Below are positions 26,320-34,268 of a stretch of DNA of 64,000 bases, one piece after another. The stretch lies in the NCBI GenBank assembly GCA_027492585.1, contig JAPUEK010000049.1:1-64000 (forward strand). The letters run 5' to 3'. The notes under the pieces are model-generated. The model ran no database searches and had not been told where the DNA came from. It saw only the letters and a program-made list of their open reading frames with translations. The DNA is from Paracoccaceae bacterium (GTDB lineage Bacteria > Pseudomonadota > Alphaproteobacteria > Rhodobacterales > Rhodobacteraceae). Position 1 is the stretch's first letter. The number at the start of each line of letters is the position of its first letter. The translations under genes were made by a program, and so were the position numbers.

Positions 26320-27504
26320 TCAGAACCCGGCGCCGCCGAAGCTGGTGGGGGCCGGATCGACGACGACCATCTGCCCGCCGCGCACCTGCGCCACGGCAAG
26401 GCCGCGTTCGTTGCCACCATCGGAGCGCAGGCGGAAGATGCCGTTGACGCCGATGAAGCCCGCGCCCTGCGTCAGGGCCGGTTTGGAGATCGGCCCGGCG
26501 CTGCCGGAGCGGCTGAGGGCGCCGATGGCCGCGATCCCGTCATAGGCCAGCGAGGCGATGGGATGCGGCGGCTCGCTGAAGCTCGCCTGATACCGCGACT
26601 GGAACTGCGCGTAGAGCGCGGGATTCGGCAGCGCGAACCAGCCGCCCTGAACGCCGGGAAGCGCCAGCGTCGCCGCGGGGATGTCCCAGCGGGTCAGGCC
26701 GATATACTGGGTGGAGGCGGGGCTGAGGCCGTTGTCGCTCAGAAGCTGGGTGACGAGCGGCAGGGCGCCGGCGGTATCTGCGGTCAGGAAGACCGCCTCC
26801 GCCCCGGCGGAGCGGGCGGAGGCCACGATGCCGGGGGCGGCCTGCACGACGCCGTTCTGCGAGAATTCATAGCTGCCGACCGCAACCACGGAGCCGCCCG
26901 CGACGGCGACGCCGCGCTCGATGGCTGCCCGGCCAAGCTGGCCCGCGGTATTGCGGTCATGCACGACCATAATCTTGCGCTTGCCCTGACGGACGGCGTA
27001 ACCGGCCAGCCGCTTGGCGGTGTTGTCGAAGGTCGGCCCGAGCACGAAGACATTGTTGCCGGCGATGTCGAGGTTGTTCGAGAAGGAGAGGACGTTCACC
27101 CCCGAAGAGGCCACCGCGACGCCCGCGGCATTGGCCTCCTGCGCGAAGACCGGCCCGAGGATGACCTGCGCGCCCTCCGCCACGGCCTTGGTGGCCATGG
27201 CCGCCGCCGTCGCCGGAGAGCCGGCGGTATTGTAGACCCGCAGGTCGATCTGCACGCCGTTCAGATCCGAGATCGCCAGCCGCGCCGCGTTCTGGAGCGA
27301 GCGGGCCAGAAGCTCGTCGCTGGCCTGACCGGAACCCGACGGCACCAGAAGCGCCACCTGAACCTTGCCGCTGCCGCCGCCCGCCGAAGGGGTCGGACCC
27401 GTGCCGGGGGTACAGGCCGCAAGGACCGCGGCGGTCAGGCCAAGCCCAAGTCCCCGACCCAGCCGGGCCAACGACTTGCGGGCCTTCTGCAAAACAGACA
27501 ACAT
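26320..27504 (-). CDS. LpoA-like outer-membrane lipoprotein, periplasmic-binding-protein fold
   Basis: A 394-aa lipoprotein (lipobox LAAC, Cys31) with a type I periplasmic binding fold: VQVALLVPSGSGQASDELLA, VILGPVFAQEANAAGVAVA, and later IASLAYDGIAAIGAL. NCBI-style annotation would be penicillin-binding protein activator. E. coli LpoA, which activates PBP1a, is encoded next to rsmI and yraN, and this gene is divergent from exactly that pair, so synteny supports the role. The N-terminal TPR part of E. coli LpoA is absent. GAGGA precedes the ATG at 27504. Confidence 0.8.
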   Translation of the reverse strand: MLSVLQKARKSLARLGRGLGLGLTAAVLAACTPGTGPTPSAGGGSGKVQVALLVPSGSGQASDELLARSLQNAARLAISDLNGVQIDLRVYNTAGSPATAAAMATKAVAEGAQVILGPVFAQEANAAGVAVASSGVNVLSFSNNLDIAGNNVFVLGPTFDNTAKRLAGYAVRQGKRKIMVVHDRNTAGQLGRAAIERGVAVAGGSVVAVGSYEFSQNGVVQAAPGIVASARSAGAEAVFLTADTAGALPLVTQLLSDNGLSPASTQYIGLTRWDIPAATLALPGVQGGWFALPNPALYAQFQSRYQASFSEPPHPIASLAYDGIAAIGALSRSGSAGPISKPALTQGAGFIGVNGIFRLRSDGGNERGLAVAQVRGGQMVVVDPAPTSFGGAGF

Positions 27505-27628
27505 GCGGAAATCCTCACTCCCAGAAGCACGGCCGCCAGCGCGGCGGTTTTTCGGAGCCTAAGCGCTTCGACCGAAGAAGTAAACTTGGGGGACGCGAAG
27601 TTGGGGCCGGCAAGAGGGGAAACGTACC

Positions 27629-28531
27629 ATGTCAGGCAAAGAGGCGGAGACCACGCGGGACCGGGCTTCCGGCCATCGCCCGCAGGAGGGGCGGGCAGTC
27701 CCGCCGGGACTGCATTTCGTCTCGACCCCGATTGGGGCGGCACGGGATATCACCCTGCGCGCGCTGGATATTCTGGCCGGGGCCGACGTGCTGGCGGCCG
27801 AGGATACCCGCACCCTGCGCCATCTGATGGAGATCCACGGCATCCCACTCGGCAGCCGCCCGCTGGTGGCCTATCACGACCATAACGGCGAGGCGGCGCT
27901 GCCGCGCCTCCTGCGCGCGCTGGAGGAGGGCAAGAGCGTCGCCTATGCCTCCGAAGCCGGCACGCCGCTGATCTCCGACCCCGGCTTCGAGCTCGGGCGT
28001 GCGGCCATTGCGGCGGGTCTTCCGGTGCTTGCCGCCCCCGGCGCCTCGGCTGTGCTCTGTGCGCTGACCGTCTCCGGCCTGCCCTCCGACCGCTTCCTCT
28101 TCGCCGGCTTCCCGCCCAGCACCAAAGCCGCCCGCGACACTTTCCTGCGCGACTTGGCCCCCATACAGGCGACGCTGGTGCTCTATGAATCGCCGAAACG
28201 CATTAACCAGACATTAGCTGATCTGGTGCAATGCTTGGGACCGGACCGATATGCTGCGGTGTGCCGGGAACTGACCAAGCGATTCGAGGAAGTGACGCGG
28301 GGAACCCTCAAGGAACTCGCCGAAGCTTTCGCGGAGCGGGAGGTGAAAGGTGAAATCGTGGTGCTCATCGACCGCGCGGCAGAGGTGCGGGCAGATGCGG
28401 AAACGGTCGATGCCGCGCTGGACAAGGCGTTGGCAAGCATGACGGTGAAGGATGCGGCGGCAGCCGTGGCGGCGGCCTATGGATTGCCGAGGCGGGATGT
28501 GTATCAGCGGGCTCTGGCACGCGGCAGGTAG
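27629..28531 (+). CDS. 16S rRNA 2'-O-methyltransferase RsmI
   Basis: Tetrapyrrole-methylase-fold enzyme, 300 aa, methylating the ribose of C1402 in 16S rRNA with SAM. The motifs are complete: LHFVSTPIGAARDITLRAL, ADVLAAEDTRTLRHL, ASEAGTPLISDPGF (usually S-D-A-G), LAAPGASAVLCALTVSGLP, FLFAGFPP and LYESPKR. An N-terminal extension of about 27 polar residues precedes the fold. It is the first gene of rsmI-yraN-gshB and is divergent from the LpoA-like gene across 124 bp. Confidence 0.95.
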   Translation: MSGKEAETTRDRASGHRPQEGRAVPPGLHFVSTPIGAARDITLRALDILAGADVLAAEDTRTLRHLMEIHGIPLGSRPLVAYHDHNGEAALPRLLRALEEGKSVAYASEAGTPLISDPGFELGRAAIAAGLPVLAAPGASAVLCALTVSGLPSDRFLFAGFPPSTKAARDTFLRDLAPIQATLVLYESPKRINQTLADLVQCLGPDRYAAVCRELTKRFEEVTRGTLKELAEAFAEREVKGEIVVLIDRAAEVRADAETVDAALDKALASMTVKDAAAAVAAAYGLPRRDVYQRALARGR

Positions 28532-28541
28532 GAGAACGGGA

Positions 28542-28884
28542 ATGAGCGGGGCAAGATCCTATCACGCGGGGCTGGCGGCCGAAGCGGCGGTCGCGCAGTT
28601 CTACACGCGCTCGGGCCGTGTCGTCTGCGCGCGGCGCTGGCGGGGAAATCGATCTGATCGCCCGCGATGGGGCGGAGGTCATCTTCATCGAGGTGAAGCA
28701 GAGCGCCACCCATCGTCAGGCTGCCGAACATCTGACCGAGCGGCAGATGGGGCGGATCTACGCCTCCGCTTCGGAATTCATCGGTGGGGAACCTGCGGGC
28801 CAGTTGACGCCGGTCCGTTTCGACGTGGCACTGGTCGATGGGCAGGGTGCGATCGAGATCATCGAGAACGCTTTCGCCGCCTGA
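28542..28884 (+). pseudogene. yraN, frameshifted UPF0102 endonuclease-like gene
   Basis: The YraN/UPF0102 gene is split between two frames. From ATG 28542 (GGAG seven bases upstream) the protein starts MSGARSYHAGLAAEAA and reaches the family segment VVCARRWRG, then leaves frame. The other frame supplies GEIDLIARDGAEVIFIEVKQ and the rest to the TGA at 28884. The break is inside a G run near 28641-28645. Adding two G there would restore R-W-R-G-G-E-I-D-L, the family junction. Either a real two-base deletion or a sequencing error is possible. YraN has a nuclease-like fold (E-I-D-L..E-V-K intact) of uncertain role. Confidence 0.8.
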
Positions 28885-28944
28885 TCAATTGCATCCCCCG
28901 GCGGCTTGCGCCATCAAGGGCGCAGTCAATATCCGGAGGTTGAG

Positions 28945-29889
28945 ATGCCGCTCAAGGTCGCCTTGCAGATGGACCCGATCGGGTCGGTGAATATCAATGG
29001 CGACAGTACGTTCCGGATCGCGCTGGAGGCGCAGGCGCGGGGACATTCGTTGTTCTTCTACACGCCGGACAAGCTGGCGTTCGTTGAAGGCCGGGTGATG
29101 GCGCGGGGATTTCCGATCGAGCTGCGGCGGGAGATCGGCAATCATGTGAGCTACGGGCCGGAAGAAGAGGTCGATCTGGGCAGTTTCGATGTGGTCTGGC
29201 TGCGGCAGGACCCGCCTTTCGACATGGGCTACATCACCACCACCCACTTGCTGGATATGATCCATCCGAAGACCCTGGTGGTCAACGATCCCTTCTGGGT
29301 GCGGAATTTTCCCGAGAAGCTTCTGGTGCTGCGTTTCCCCGATCTCACCCCGCCGACGGCCATCGCGCGGGATCTGGCGACGATCCGGGCGTTCAAGGCG
29401 CGCCATGGCGACATCATCCTCAAGCCGCTTTACGGCAATGGCGGGGCGGGGGTGTTCCGGCTCGATCCCAACGACCGCAACCTCTCGTCCCTGCACGAGC
29501 TATTCACCGGGATGAGCCGGGAGCCCCTCATCGTGCAGAAATTCCTGCCGGATGTGGCCAAGGGCGACAAGCGGGTGATTCTGGTCGATGGGGAGCCGGT
29601 GGGGGCGATCAACCGGGTGCCGCAGGCGGGGGAGACCCGCTCCAACATGCATGTCGGCGGGCGGCCGGAGAAGATCGGCCTGACCGAGCGCGATCTGGAG
29701 ATCTGCCGCCGGATCGGGCCGACCTTGCGGGAGAAGGGGCAGATCTTCGTCGGCATCGACGTGATCGGCGACTGGCTGACGGAGATCAACGTCACTTCGC
29801 CCACCGGGATTCAGGAGCTGGAGCGGTTCGACGGGACCAATACGGCGGAGCGGATCTGGCAGGTGATCGAGGCGAAACGCGGGATCTAG
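28945..29889 (+). CDS. Glutathione synthetase GshB
   Basis: ATP-grasp ligase, 314 aa, joining gamma-glutamylcysteine and glycine to make glutathione. Recognisable parts: [20 protein letters not shown] at the N terminus, [20 protein letters not shown], the ATP-binding [20 protein letters not shown], and the C-terminal [20 protein letters not shown] with the Mg ligands E and N. The start at 28945 has GGAGG five bases upstream. The gene follows the broken yraN by 60 bp; the rsmI-yraN-gshB order is common in alphaproteobacteria. Confidence 0.95.
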   Translation: MPLKVALQMDPIGSVNINGDSTFRIALEAQARGHSLFFYTPDKLAFVEGRVMARGFPIELRREIGNHVSYGPEEEVDLGSFDVVWLRQDPPFDMGYITTTHLLDMIHPKTLVVNDPFWVRNFPEKLLVLRFPDLTPPTAIARDLATIRAFKARHGDIILKPLYGNGGAGVFRLDPNDRNLSSLHELFTGMSREPLIVQKFLPDVAKGDKRVILVDGEPVGAINRVPQAGETRSNMHVGGRPEKIGLTERDLEICRRIGPTLREKGQIFVGIDVIGDWLTEINVTSPTGIQELERFDGTNTAERIWQVIEAKRGI

Positions 29890-30325
29890 GCGCGCTTTCC
29901 GGGGGGGGACACCGGGTGGCATTGCAGATGACGGGGTTTCCCGAATCCGGGTCTGCTGAACGGAAGGCTGGGACGGTTCAGGAGGGCCGGCGGCGCCGCT
30001 GGTTGCGGGGGGGCCGAAAAGCGCCGGTTGCCGCCGTGGGCTGTGGCTTGCGCGAGTTTCGGTTCGGGGTGCTGCGGCTCAGGGGCTGAGTGAGCGTCTC
30101 CGGATGCGGGTTGCGATGGCGGGCGGCATCCCGATGATCCTCCCAAGCCGGAGGGTCTGGGTCGGTCGGGTTTATGTATAAAGCTGCGGCTTTTGATGTT
30201 TGATGGGCCAGGCCGTCAGGCGGGTAGGGTGCGGGTTATCGGCAGGAGCTTGCGTCACAGGCCTTGGATTTGATGCGGGGGGGGGGCGGCAAGTGGCCTG
30301 GGCTCCCGTCCAGATTTGGGACCAA
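29890..30325. other. 436-bp intergenic stretch, no gene seen
   Basis: Between gshB and the family-B repeat. It is GC-rich with G runs (near 29901 and 30280) and a few AT-richer spots (TTTATGTATAAAG near 30171). I find no ORF with coding character and a ribosome site on either strand, no tRNA, and no convincing terminator. It could be a decayed gene or spacer. Confidence 0.45.
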
Positions 30326-30370
30326 ATTTCTTCAAAGAAATCTGGCAAAAGTTTTCGAAAACTTTCGCGC
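30326..30370. repeat. Family-B double-hairpin repeat
   Basis: Two adjacent palindromes: ATTTCTT, CA, AAGAAAT (30326-30341) and AAAGTTTTCGAAAACTTT (30348-30365), then CGCG. The copy at 52972-53009 has the same layout with different but complementary stem bases. Here it lies 6-50 bp behind the stop of comM on the minus strand. An alternative longer pairing (CCAGATTT at 30310 with AAATCTGG) is possible. Confidence 0.7.
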
Positions 30371-30375
30371 CACCT

Positions 30376-31890
30376 TCAGCGTCTGGTCGCTGGCCCCAGC
30401 CGGAAGCTCACCGCTTCGGCGATATGGGGCAGGCGCACGGTCGGGCTTCGGTCCAGGTCCGCGATGGTGCGGGCGACGCGCAGGATCCGGTGGTAGCCGC
30501 GCGCGGTCAGGCCGAGGCGCTCGGCCACGCGGGCGAGGAGGGCGCGGCCCTCGGCATCGGGGCTGGCATGGTCTTCGAGCAAGGTGCCTTCGAGATCGGC
30601 GTTGACGCGCAGGCCGGGATGGGGGGCGAGCCGGGCCTCCTGCAGCTTGCGGGCGGCGGCCACCCGCCCGGCGACGGTGGCGGAGCTGTCGCCGCTCGCC
30701 GGCAGGTCGAGGTCGGTATAGCCGACGGGCGGCACATCGACCCGCAGGTCGAAGCGGTCCATCAGCGGGCCGGAGATGCGGCCGAGATACTCCTCTCCGC
30801 AGAGCGGCACCTTGGCGCAGGCGCGTGACGGATCGGTCATGTAGCCGCATTTGCAGGGATTGGCCGCCGCGATCAGCAGGAAACGGCAGGGGTAGCGGAT
30901 ATGGGCATTGGCGCGGGCCACCACCACTTCGCCGGTCTCGATGGGCTGGCGGAGGGTTTCCAGAACCGCGCGCGGGAACTCCGGAAATTCGTCGAGGAAG
31001 AGCACGCCGTTATGGGCGAGCGAAATCTCCCCCGGTTTGGCGCCTTTGCCGCCGCCGACGATGGCGGCCATCGAAGCGGTGTGATGCGGTTCCCGGAAAG
31101 GGCGGTCGCGGGAGATCCCGCCTTCGCTCAGGAGCCCGGCGAGGGAATGGATCATCGAGGTTTCAAGGGCTTCCGCGGCGGAGAGTGGCGGCAGGATGCC
31201 AGGCAGCCGCGCGGCCAGCATGGATTTCCCGGAACCGGGAGTGCCGACCAGCATCAGGTGGTGCCGCCCTGCCGCCGCGATTTCGAGCGCGCGTTTGGCG
31301 CGTTCCTGGCCCTTGACCTCGCGCAGATCGCGGGTGCCGTTTCGGTGGGAGACCTCGCCGGCTTCGGCGGGGGTAAGGGGAGATTGCCCGGTGTAATGGC
31401 GCACCACATCGGCGAGCGAGCCGGCCGCGAGCACCTGTGTCGCCCCTACCCAGGCGGCCTCCGCCCCGCAGGCGCGCGGGCAGAGCAGGCTGCGGTCCTC
31501 TTCCGCGGCGGCCATGGCGGCGGGCAGGGCGCCGAGCACCGGCACGAGCCGCCCGTCGAGCGACAGCTCCCCGAGCGCGACCGAGCGTTCCACCGCCTCC
31601 TTCGGCAGGATGTCGAGCGCGGCGAGCAGGGCCATGGCGATCGGCAGGTCGAAATGCGAGCCTTCCTTCGGCAGGTCGGCGGGGGAGAGATTCACGGTGA
31701 TCTTCTTCGAGGGCAGCGCGATGGACAGCGAGGAGAGTGCGGCGCGCACCCTCTCCCTGGCTTCGGACACGGCCTTGTCGGGCAGGCCGACGAGGGTGAA
31801 GCCCGGCATTCCGGGGGCCAGGGCGCATTGCACCTCGACGATGCGGGCCTCCACCCCTTCAAAGGCCACCGTATAGGCCCGCGCGATCAT
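30376..31890 (-). CDS. ComM/YifB Mg-chelatase-like AAA+ ATPase
   Basis: A 504-aa ComM (YifB) helicase-like protein, the branch-migration factor used in natural transformation and recombination. The N-terminal Lon-protease-like domain (residues 1-160, GFTLVGLPDKAVSEARERV) is followed by the AAA+ core with Walker A GTPGSGKS near 217, LFLDEFPEF as Walker B and GPLMDRFDLRVDVP as sensor region, then a C-terminal helical domain (TARGYHRILRVARTIADL). It has the usual family length. GGAGG precedes the ATG at 31890. It is monocistronic, with a family-B repeat behind it. Confidence 0.93.
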   Translation of the reverse strand: MIARAYTVAFEGVEARIVEVQCALAPGMPGFTLVGLPDKAVSEARERVRAALSSLSIALPSKKITVNLSPADLPKEGSHFDLPIAMALLAALDILPKEAVERSVALGELSLDGRLVPVLGALPAAMAAAEEDRSLLCPRACGAEAAWVGATQVLAAGSLADVVRHYTGQSPLTPAEAGEVSHRNGTRDLREVKGQERAKRALEIAAAGRHHLMLVGTPGSGKSMLAARLPGILPPLSAAEALETSMIHSLAGLLSEGGISRDRPFREPHHTASMAAIVGGGKGAKPGEISLAHNGVLFLDEFPEFPRAVLETLRQPIETGEVVVARANAHIRYPCRFLLIAAANPCKCGYMTDPSRACAKVPLCGEEYLGRISGPLMDRFDLRVDVPPVGYTDLDLPASGDSSATVAGRVAAARKLQEARLAPHPGLRVNADLEGTLLEDHASPDAEGRALLARVAERLGLTARGYHRILRVARTIADLDRSPTVRLPHIAEAVSFRLGPATRR

Positions 31891-31933
31891 TCCCGCCCTC
31901 CGTTCAATGGTTAACGGCTAGGGGGGAATGGTT

Positions 31934-31968
31934 AGGAAATGGTAAAGACCTGAGGAAATGGTAAAGAC
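31934..31968. repeat. Tandem 16-bp direct repeat upstream of comM
   Basis: AGGAAATGGTAAAGAC occurs at 31934-31949 and again at 31953-31968, a 19-bp period. The AT-rich tract begins about 45 bp upstream of the comM start. It could be a regulator site or a slippage-prone tract. Confidence 0.6.
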
Positions 31969-31998
31969 TTGGCGGACACTTCGGCGCCAAGGGCCGGC

Positions 31999-32058
31999 CC
32001 CGGAGGGGCTTTGCGCCCCTCCGGACCTCCCCGCAGGATATTTCAGAAGAGAAGAAGG
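31999..32058. repeat. Family-A palindromic repeat, subtype II
   Basis: CCGGAGGGG/CCCCTCCGG stem with a CTTTGCG loop, then GACCTCCCCGCAGGATATTT and AGAAGAGAAGAAGG. It lies 35 bp behind the stop of the GST gene on the minus strand. Confidence 0.8.
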
Positions 32059-32092
32059 GGGAGGGGAAGCGTTCGCTTGCCGGTGAAGGGTG

Positions 32093-32989
32093 TCAATCCT
32101 TGCGGTAGATCGCCATGAACTTCGGCCAGGCTTCGGGGTCGGCCACGGTCTTGTCGCGGCAGAAGGCGTTGCAGAAGCCGATGCGGCGGCGAGCGATTTC
32201 AAGCACATGGGTCACGGGTTTGCCGGAATAGGGGCAGGCGGCGTTTTCGGCTGCGCTGCCTTCGACCGGACGGGCGGGCAGGGGCGCGGGGCCGGGCCAG
32301 GGGCGGCGCGGCCAGTCGCGCTTGTAGAAGGGCTGGTCGGCGCCATCGACCATGCCCATCGCCCGCCAGCGGCGGAAGGAGGGGTGGGCGAGATGGGCCT
32401 GCACATAGGCAAGTGCGCGCGGCGAGACCGGCAGGTTGTAGGTGGCGATCCGGGTGGCGACCGGGGCGAAGAAGGCATCCGCTGCCGAATAGGCGCCGCA
32501 GAGCCAGGTTTCCGCCCCCGTCTGCTCGCGCGCCCAGTCCCAGATCAGCTCCAGCCGGGCGAGGTCGGCCAGCACCTCCGCCGGGGGGTCGCAGGTCGTG
32601 TAGCTGACCCGCAGGTTCATCGGGCAATGGTTGCGGAGGGCGCCGAAGCCCGCGTGCATCTCGGCCGCGAGCACCCGCGCGACGGCGCGGGCCTTGGGGT
32701 CGGCGGGCCAGATCCCGGCCTCGGGGTGGCGGGAGGCGAGTTCCTCGGCGATGGCGATGGTTTCCGGAACCACCACACCGTCCGGTGTCCGCAGGGTCGG
32801 TGCGGTCTTGCCGGGGAAGAAGTCTTCGAGAAGGTTCGGCAATTCTTCGGTGTAAAGCCGCGCCACATGGGTTTTGACCGGCAGTCCGAACGCATCGAGC
32901 AGAAGCCAGCCGCGCAGCGACCAGGAGGAATAGGCGCGGTCGCCGATCACGAGGTCATAGGGCGGCAGGGCGGGGGCGGGCTGGGGCAT
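32093..32989 (-). CDS. Glutathione S-transferase with C-terminal cysteine tail
   Basis: A 298-aa GST. The thioredoxin-like N-terminal domain begins YDLVIGDRAYSSWSLRGWLLL, with the S-x-W-S/R region that binds glutathione. The all-helical domain spans about 95-215. Beyond the normal GST end comes an extension of about 70 residues with ACPYSGKPVTHVLEI and GFCNAFCRDKTVADPEAW, three cysteines that could bind metal or a cofactor. Detoxification or an isomerase-type reaction is likely; the substrate is unknown. AGGAG six bases before the ATG supports the start. The gene stands alone. Confidence 0.85.
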   Translation of the reverse strand: MPQPAPALPPYDLVIGDRAYSSWSLRGWLLLDAFGLPVKTHVARLYTEELPNLLEDFFPGKTAPTLRTPDGVVVPETIAIAEELASRHPEAGIWPADPKARAVARVLAAEMHAGFGALRNHCPMNLRVSYTTCDPPAEVLADLARLELIWDWAREQTGAETWLCGAYSAADAFFAPVATRIATYNLPVSPRALAYVQAHLAHPSFRRWRAMGMVDGADQPFYKRDWPRRPWPGPAPLPARPVEGSAAENAACPYSGKPVTHVLEIARRRIGFCNAFCRDKTVADPEAWPKFMAIYRKD

Positions 32990-33060
32990 GGCGGTCTCCT
33001 TTCAGGAGAATGAACCATGCGCCGAAGGCAACGGAAAGCGATGATTTGTGCGCCTGCCCA

Positions 33061-33630
33061 TCACGCGAGATGATTGATCATCTCCGCGTGCCAGCCTTGG
33101 CCGTCGAGGCGCAGGCAGGTGACGGAGAGGTTGTCGATCCGCTGCGCCAGCACCTCCGCCGGGGTTTGGCGCAGGGCGGGGGCCAGTTGCGACAGGATCA
33201 CACCGAAATGGGCGACGAGGATCAGATCCGGCCCTTGACCGATCAGGCCTTCGACCACGCGGTCCACCCTCCGGGCGGCGGTGTTCCAGCTTTCGCCGCC
33301 CGGAGGGGTGATGTCGCCCGGTTCCTCCCAATAGGCGCGGGAGAGGTCGGGGTGGCTGGCGGATACCTCGTCGAAGGTCCTGCCGTCCCAGTCGCCGAAA
33401 TGGAACTCGCGCAGGCCGGGGGCATCGGGCAGGCGGGGGCGGGCTCCGGCAATGGCCTCGGCGGTCTGGCGCGCCCGCAAAAGATCGGAGGCGATGACCG
33501 GGGCATGGGGCAGAAGCGCGCTCAGCCGGGCGAGGGCGGGCAGGTCGGAGAGGTCGGCCGGCACGTCGCGCCAGCCGCAGAAGGCGCGCTCATGGGTCGG
33601 GCCGTGGCGCACCCACCAGAAGCGGGTCAT
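33061..33630 (-). CDS. Histidine phosphatase, probable alpha-ribazole phosphatase CobC
   Basis: A 189-aa phosphoglycerate-mutase-like phosphatase. The catalytic R-H-G is in FWWVRHGPTHERAF, EFHFGDWDGRTFDE is the second-loop block characteristic of CobC-type enzymes, and ILVAHFGVILSQL carries the second catalytic histidine. It overlaps cobU by ATGA, and with cobU it suggests removal of phosphate from alpha-ribazole-5'-phosphate in cobalamin assembly. The assignment depends on this neighbour; a general histidine phosphatase is the alternative. Confidence 0.8.
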   Translation of the reverse strand: MTRFWWVRHGPTHERAFCGWRDVPADLSDLPALARLSALLPHAPVIASDLLRARQTAEAIAGARPRLPDAPGLREFHFGDWDGRTFDEVSASHPDLSRAYWEEPGDITPPGGESWNTAARRVDRVVEGLIGQGPDLILVAHFGVILSQLAPALRQTPAEVLAQRIDNLSVTCLRLDGQGWHAEMINHLA

Positions 33631-34187
33631 GGCATCCCCTCCGGCAGGTGGCCCTTCAGCACCATCGGCAGGCCGGCCATCACGCCGACGACCAGCCCCG
33701 CCGCGGCGGCGAGCCTTTGGTTGAGCCGGCCCTGTTCGTCGCGGAACCGGCGGGCGAGGGCGTTTTCCGGCACGATGCCCCAGCCGACTTCGTTGGAGAC
33801 GACGACCACGGGCGCCGCACAGCCGTGCAGGGCGGCAAGAAGGCGGTCGGTCTCCGTCTCCACCTCCGCCTCGGCGAGAATCACATTGGTCAGCCACAGC
33901 GTCGCGCAATCGAGCAGCAGCACCGCCCCCTCCGGCACCGAGGCGAGCACGGGGGAGAGGTCGCGCGGGGCTTCCACCGTCACCCAATCGGCGCCGCGGT
34001 CGGTTCGGTGCTGTGCGATGCGGCGGGACATCTCCTCGTCCCAGGCCTCGGCGGTGGCGAGATACCAGCGGGCCCGCCCGGTCGCCGTCACCAGCCGCTC
34101 CGCCAGCCGCGACTTGCCGGAGCGCGCGCCGCCGAGGACCAGCGACAGCGGGGGAAGGGAAACGGCGGGGGCAGGTGATCCGGTCAC
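33627..34187 (-). CDS. Cobinamide kinase / cobinamide-phosphate guanylyltransferase CobU (CobP)
   Basis: A 186-aa bifunctional enzyme that phosphorylates adenosylcobinamide and then adds GMP. The P loop is LVLGGARSGKSRLAE. The guanylylated histidine should be in RIAQHRTDRGADW, and VSNEVGWGIVPENALARRFRD is the family hallmark. I chose the GTG at 34187, because no ATG precedes the P loop; the ribosome site is only AAAG-like. It is followed by the phosphatase gene with a 4-bp overlap. No cobalamin riboswitch fits in the short upstream gap. Confidence 0.93.
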   Translation of the reverse strand: MTGSPAPAVSLPPLSLVLGGARSGKSRLAERLVTATGRARWYLATAEAWDEEMSRRIAQHRTDRGADWVTVEAPRDLSPVLASVPEGAVLLLDCATLWLTNVILAEAEVETETDRLLAALHGCAAPVVVVSNEVGWGIVPENALARRFRDEQGRLNQRLAAAAGLVVGVMAGLPMVLKGHLPEGMP

Positions 34188-34203
34188 GGTGGTCTTTCGT
34201 ATC
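34176..34203 (+). promoter_or_regulatory. ECF (sigma-E type) promoter of rpoHII
   Basis: TGATCC at 34176-34181, a 16-bp spacer and CGTATC at 34198-34203. TGATCC is the -35 element recognised by the singlet-oxygen sigma factor RpoE of Rhodobacter sphaeroides, which is known to activate rpoHII. Transcription would start near 34210, about 60 bp before the rpoHII ATG. The -35 lies inside the cobU start region on the opposite strand. Confidence 0.55.
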
Positions 34204-34268
34204 AATGTAGGGACCTGCTGCGGGGCGAGTGCCGGGTCGGGTCCATCGGGTCGTGTCGGGAGGATGAA

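Noticed and set aside
23444-26545. Plus-strand open frame of 1033 codons opposite glnD
   Set aside because: It is a shadow of glnD, whose nucleotidyltransferase, HD and ACT motifs are complete on the other strand.
29890-30325. Short open frames in the gap behind gshB
   Set aside because: They lack ribosome sites, codon bias and any recognisable motif.
33061-34268. Cobalamin riboswitch near cobU and the CobC-like gene
   Set aside because: The gap upstream of cobU is about 80 bp and holds the rpoHII promoter. No B12-box-like sequence was seen.
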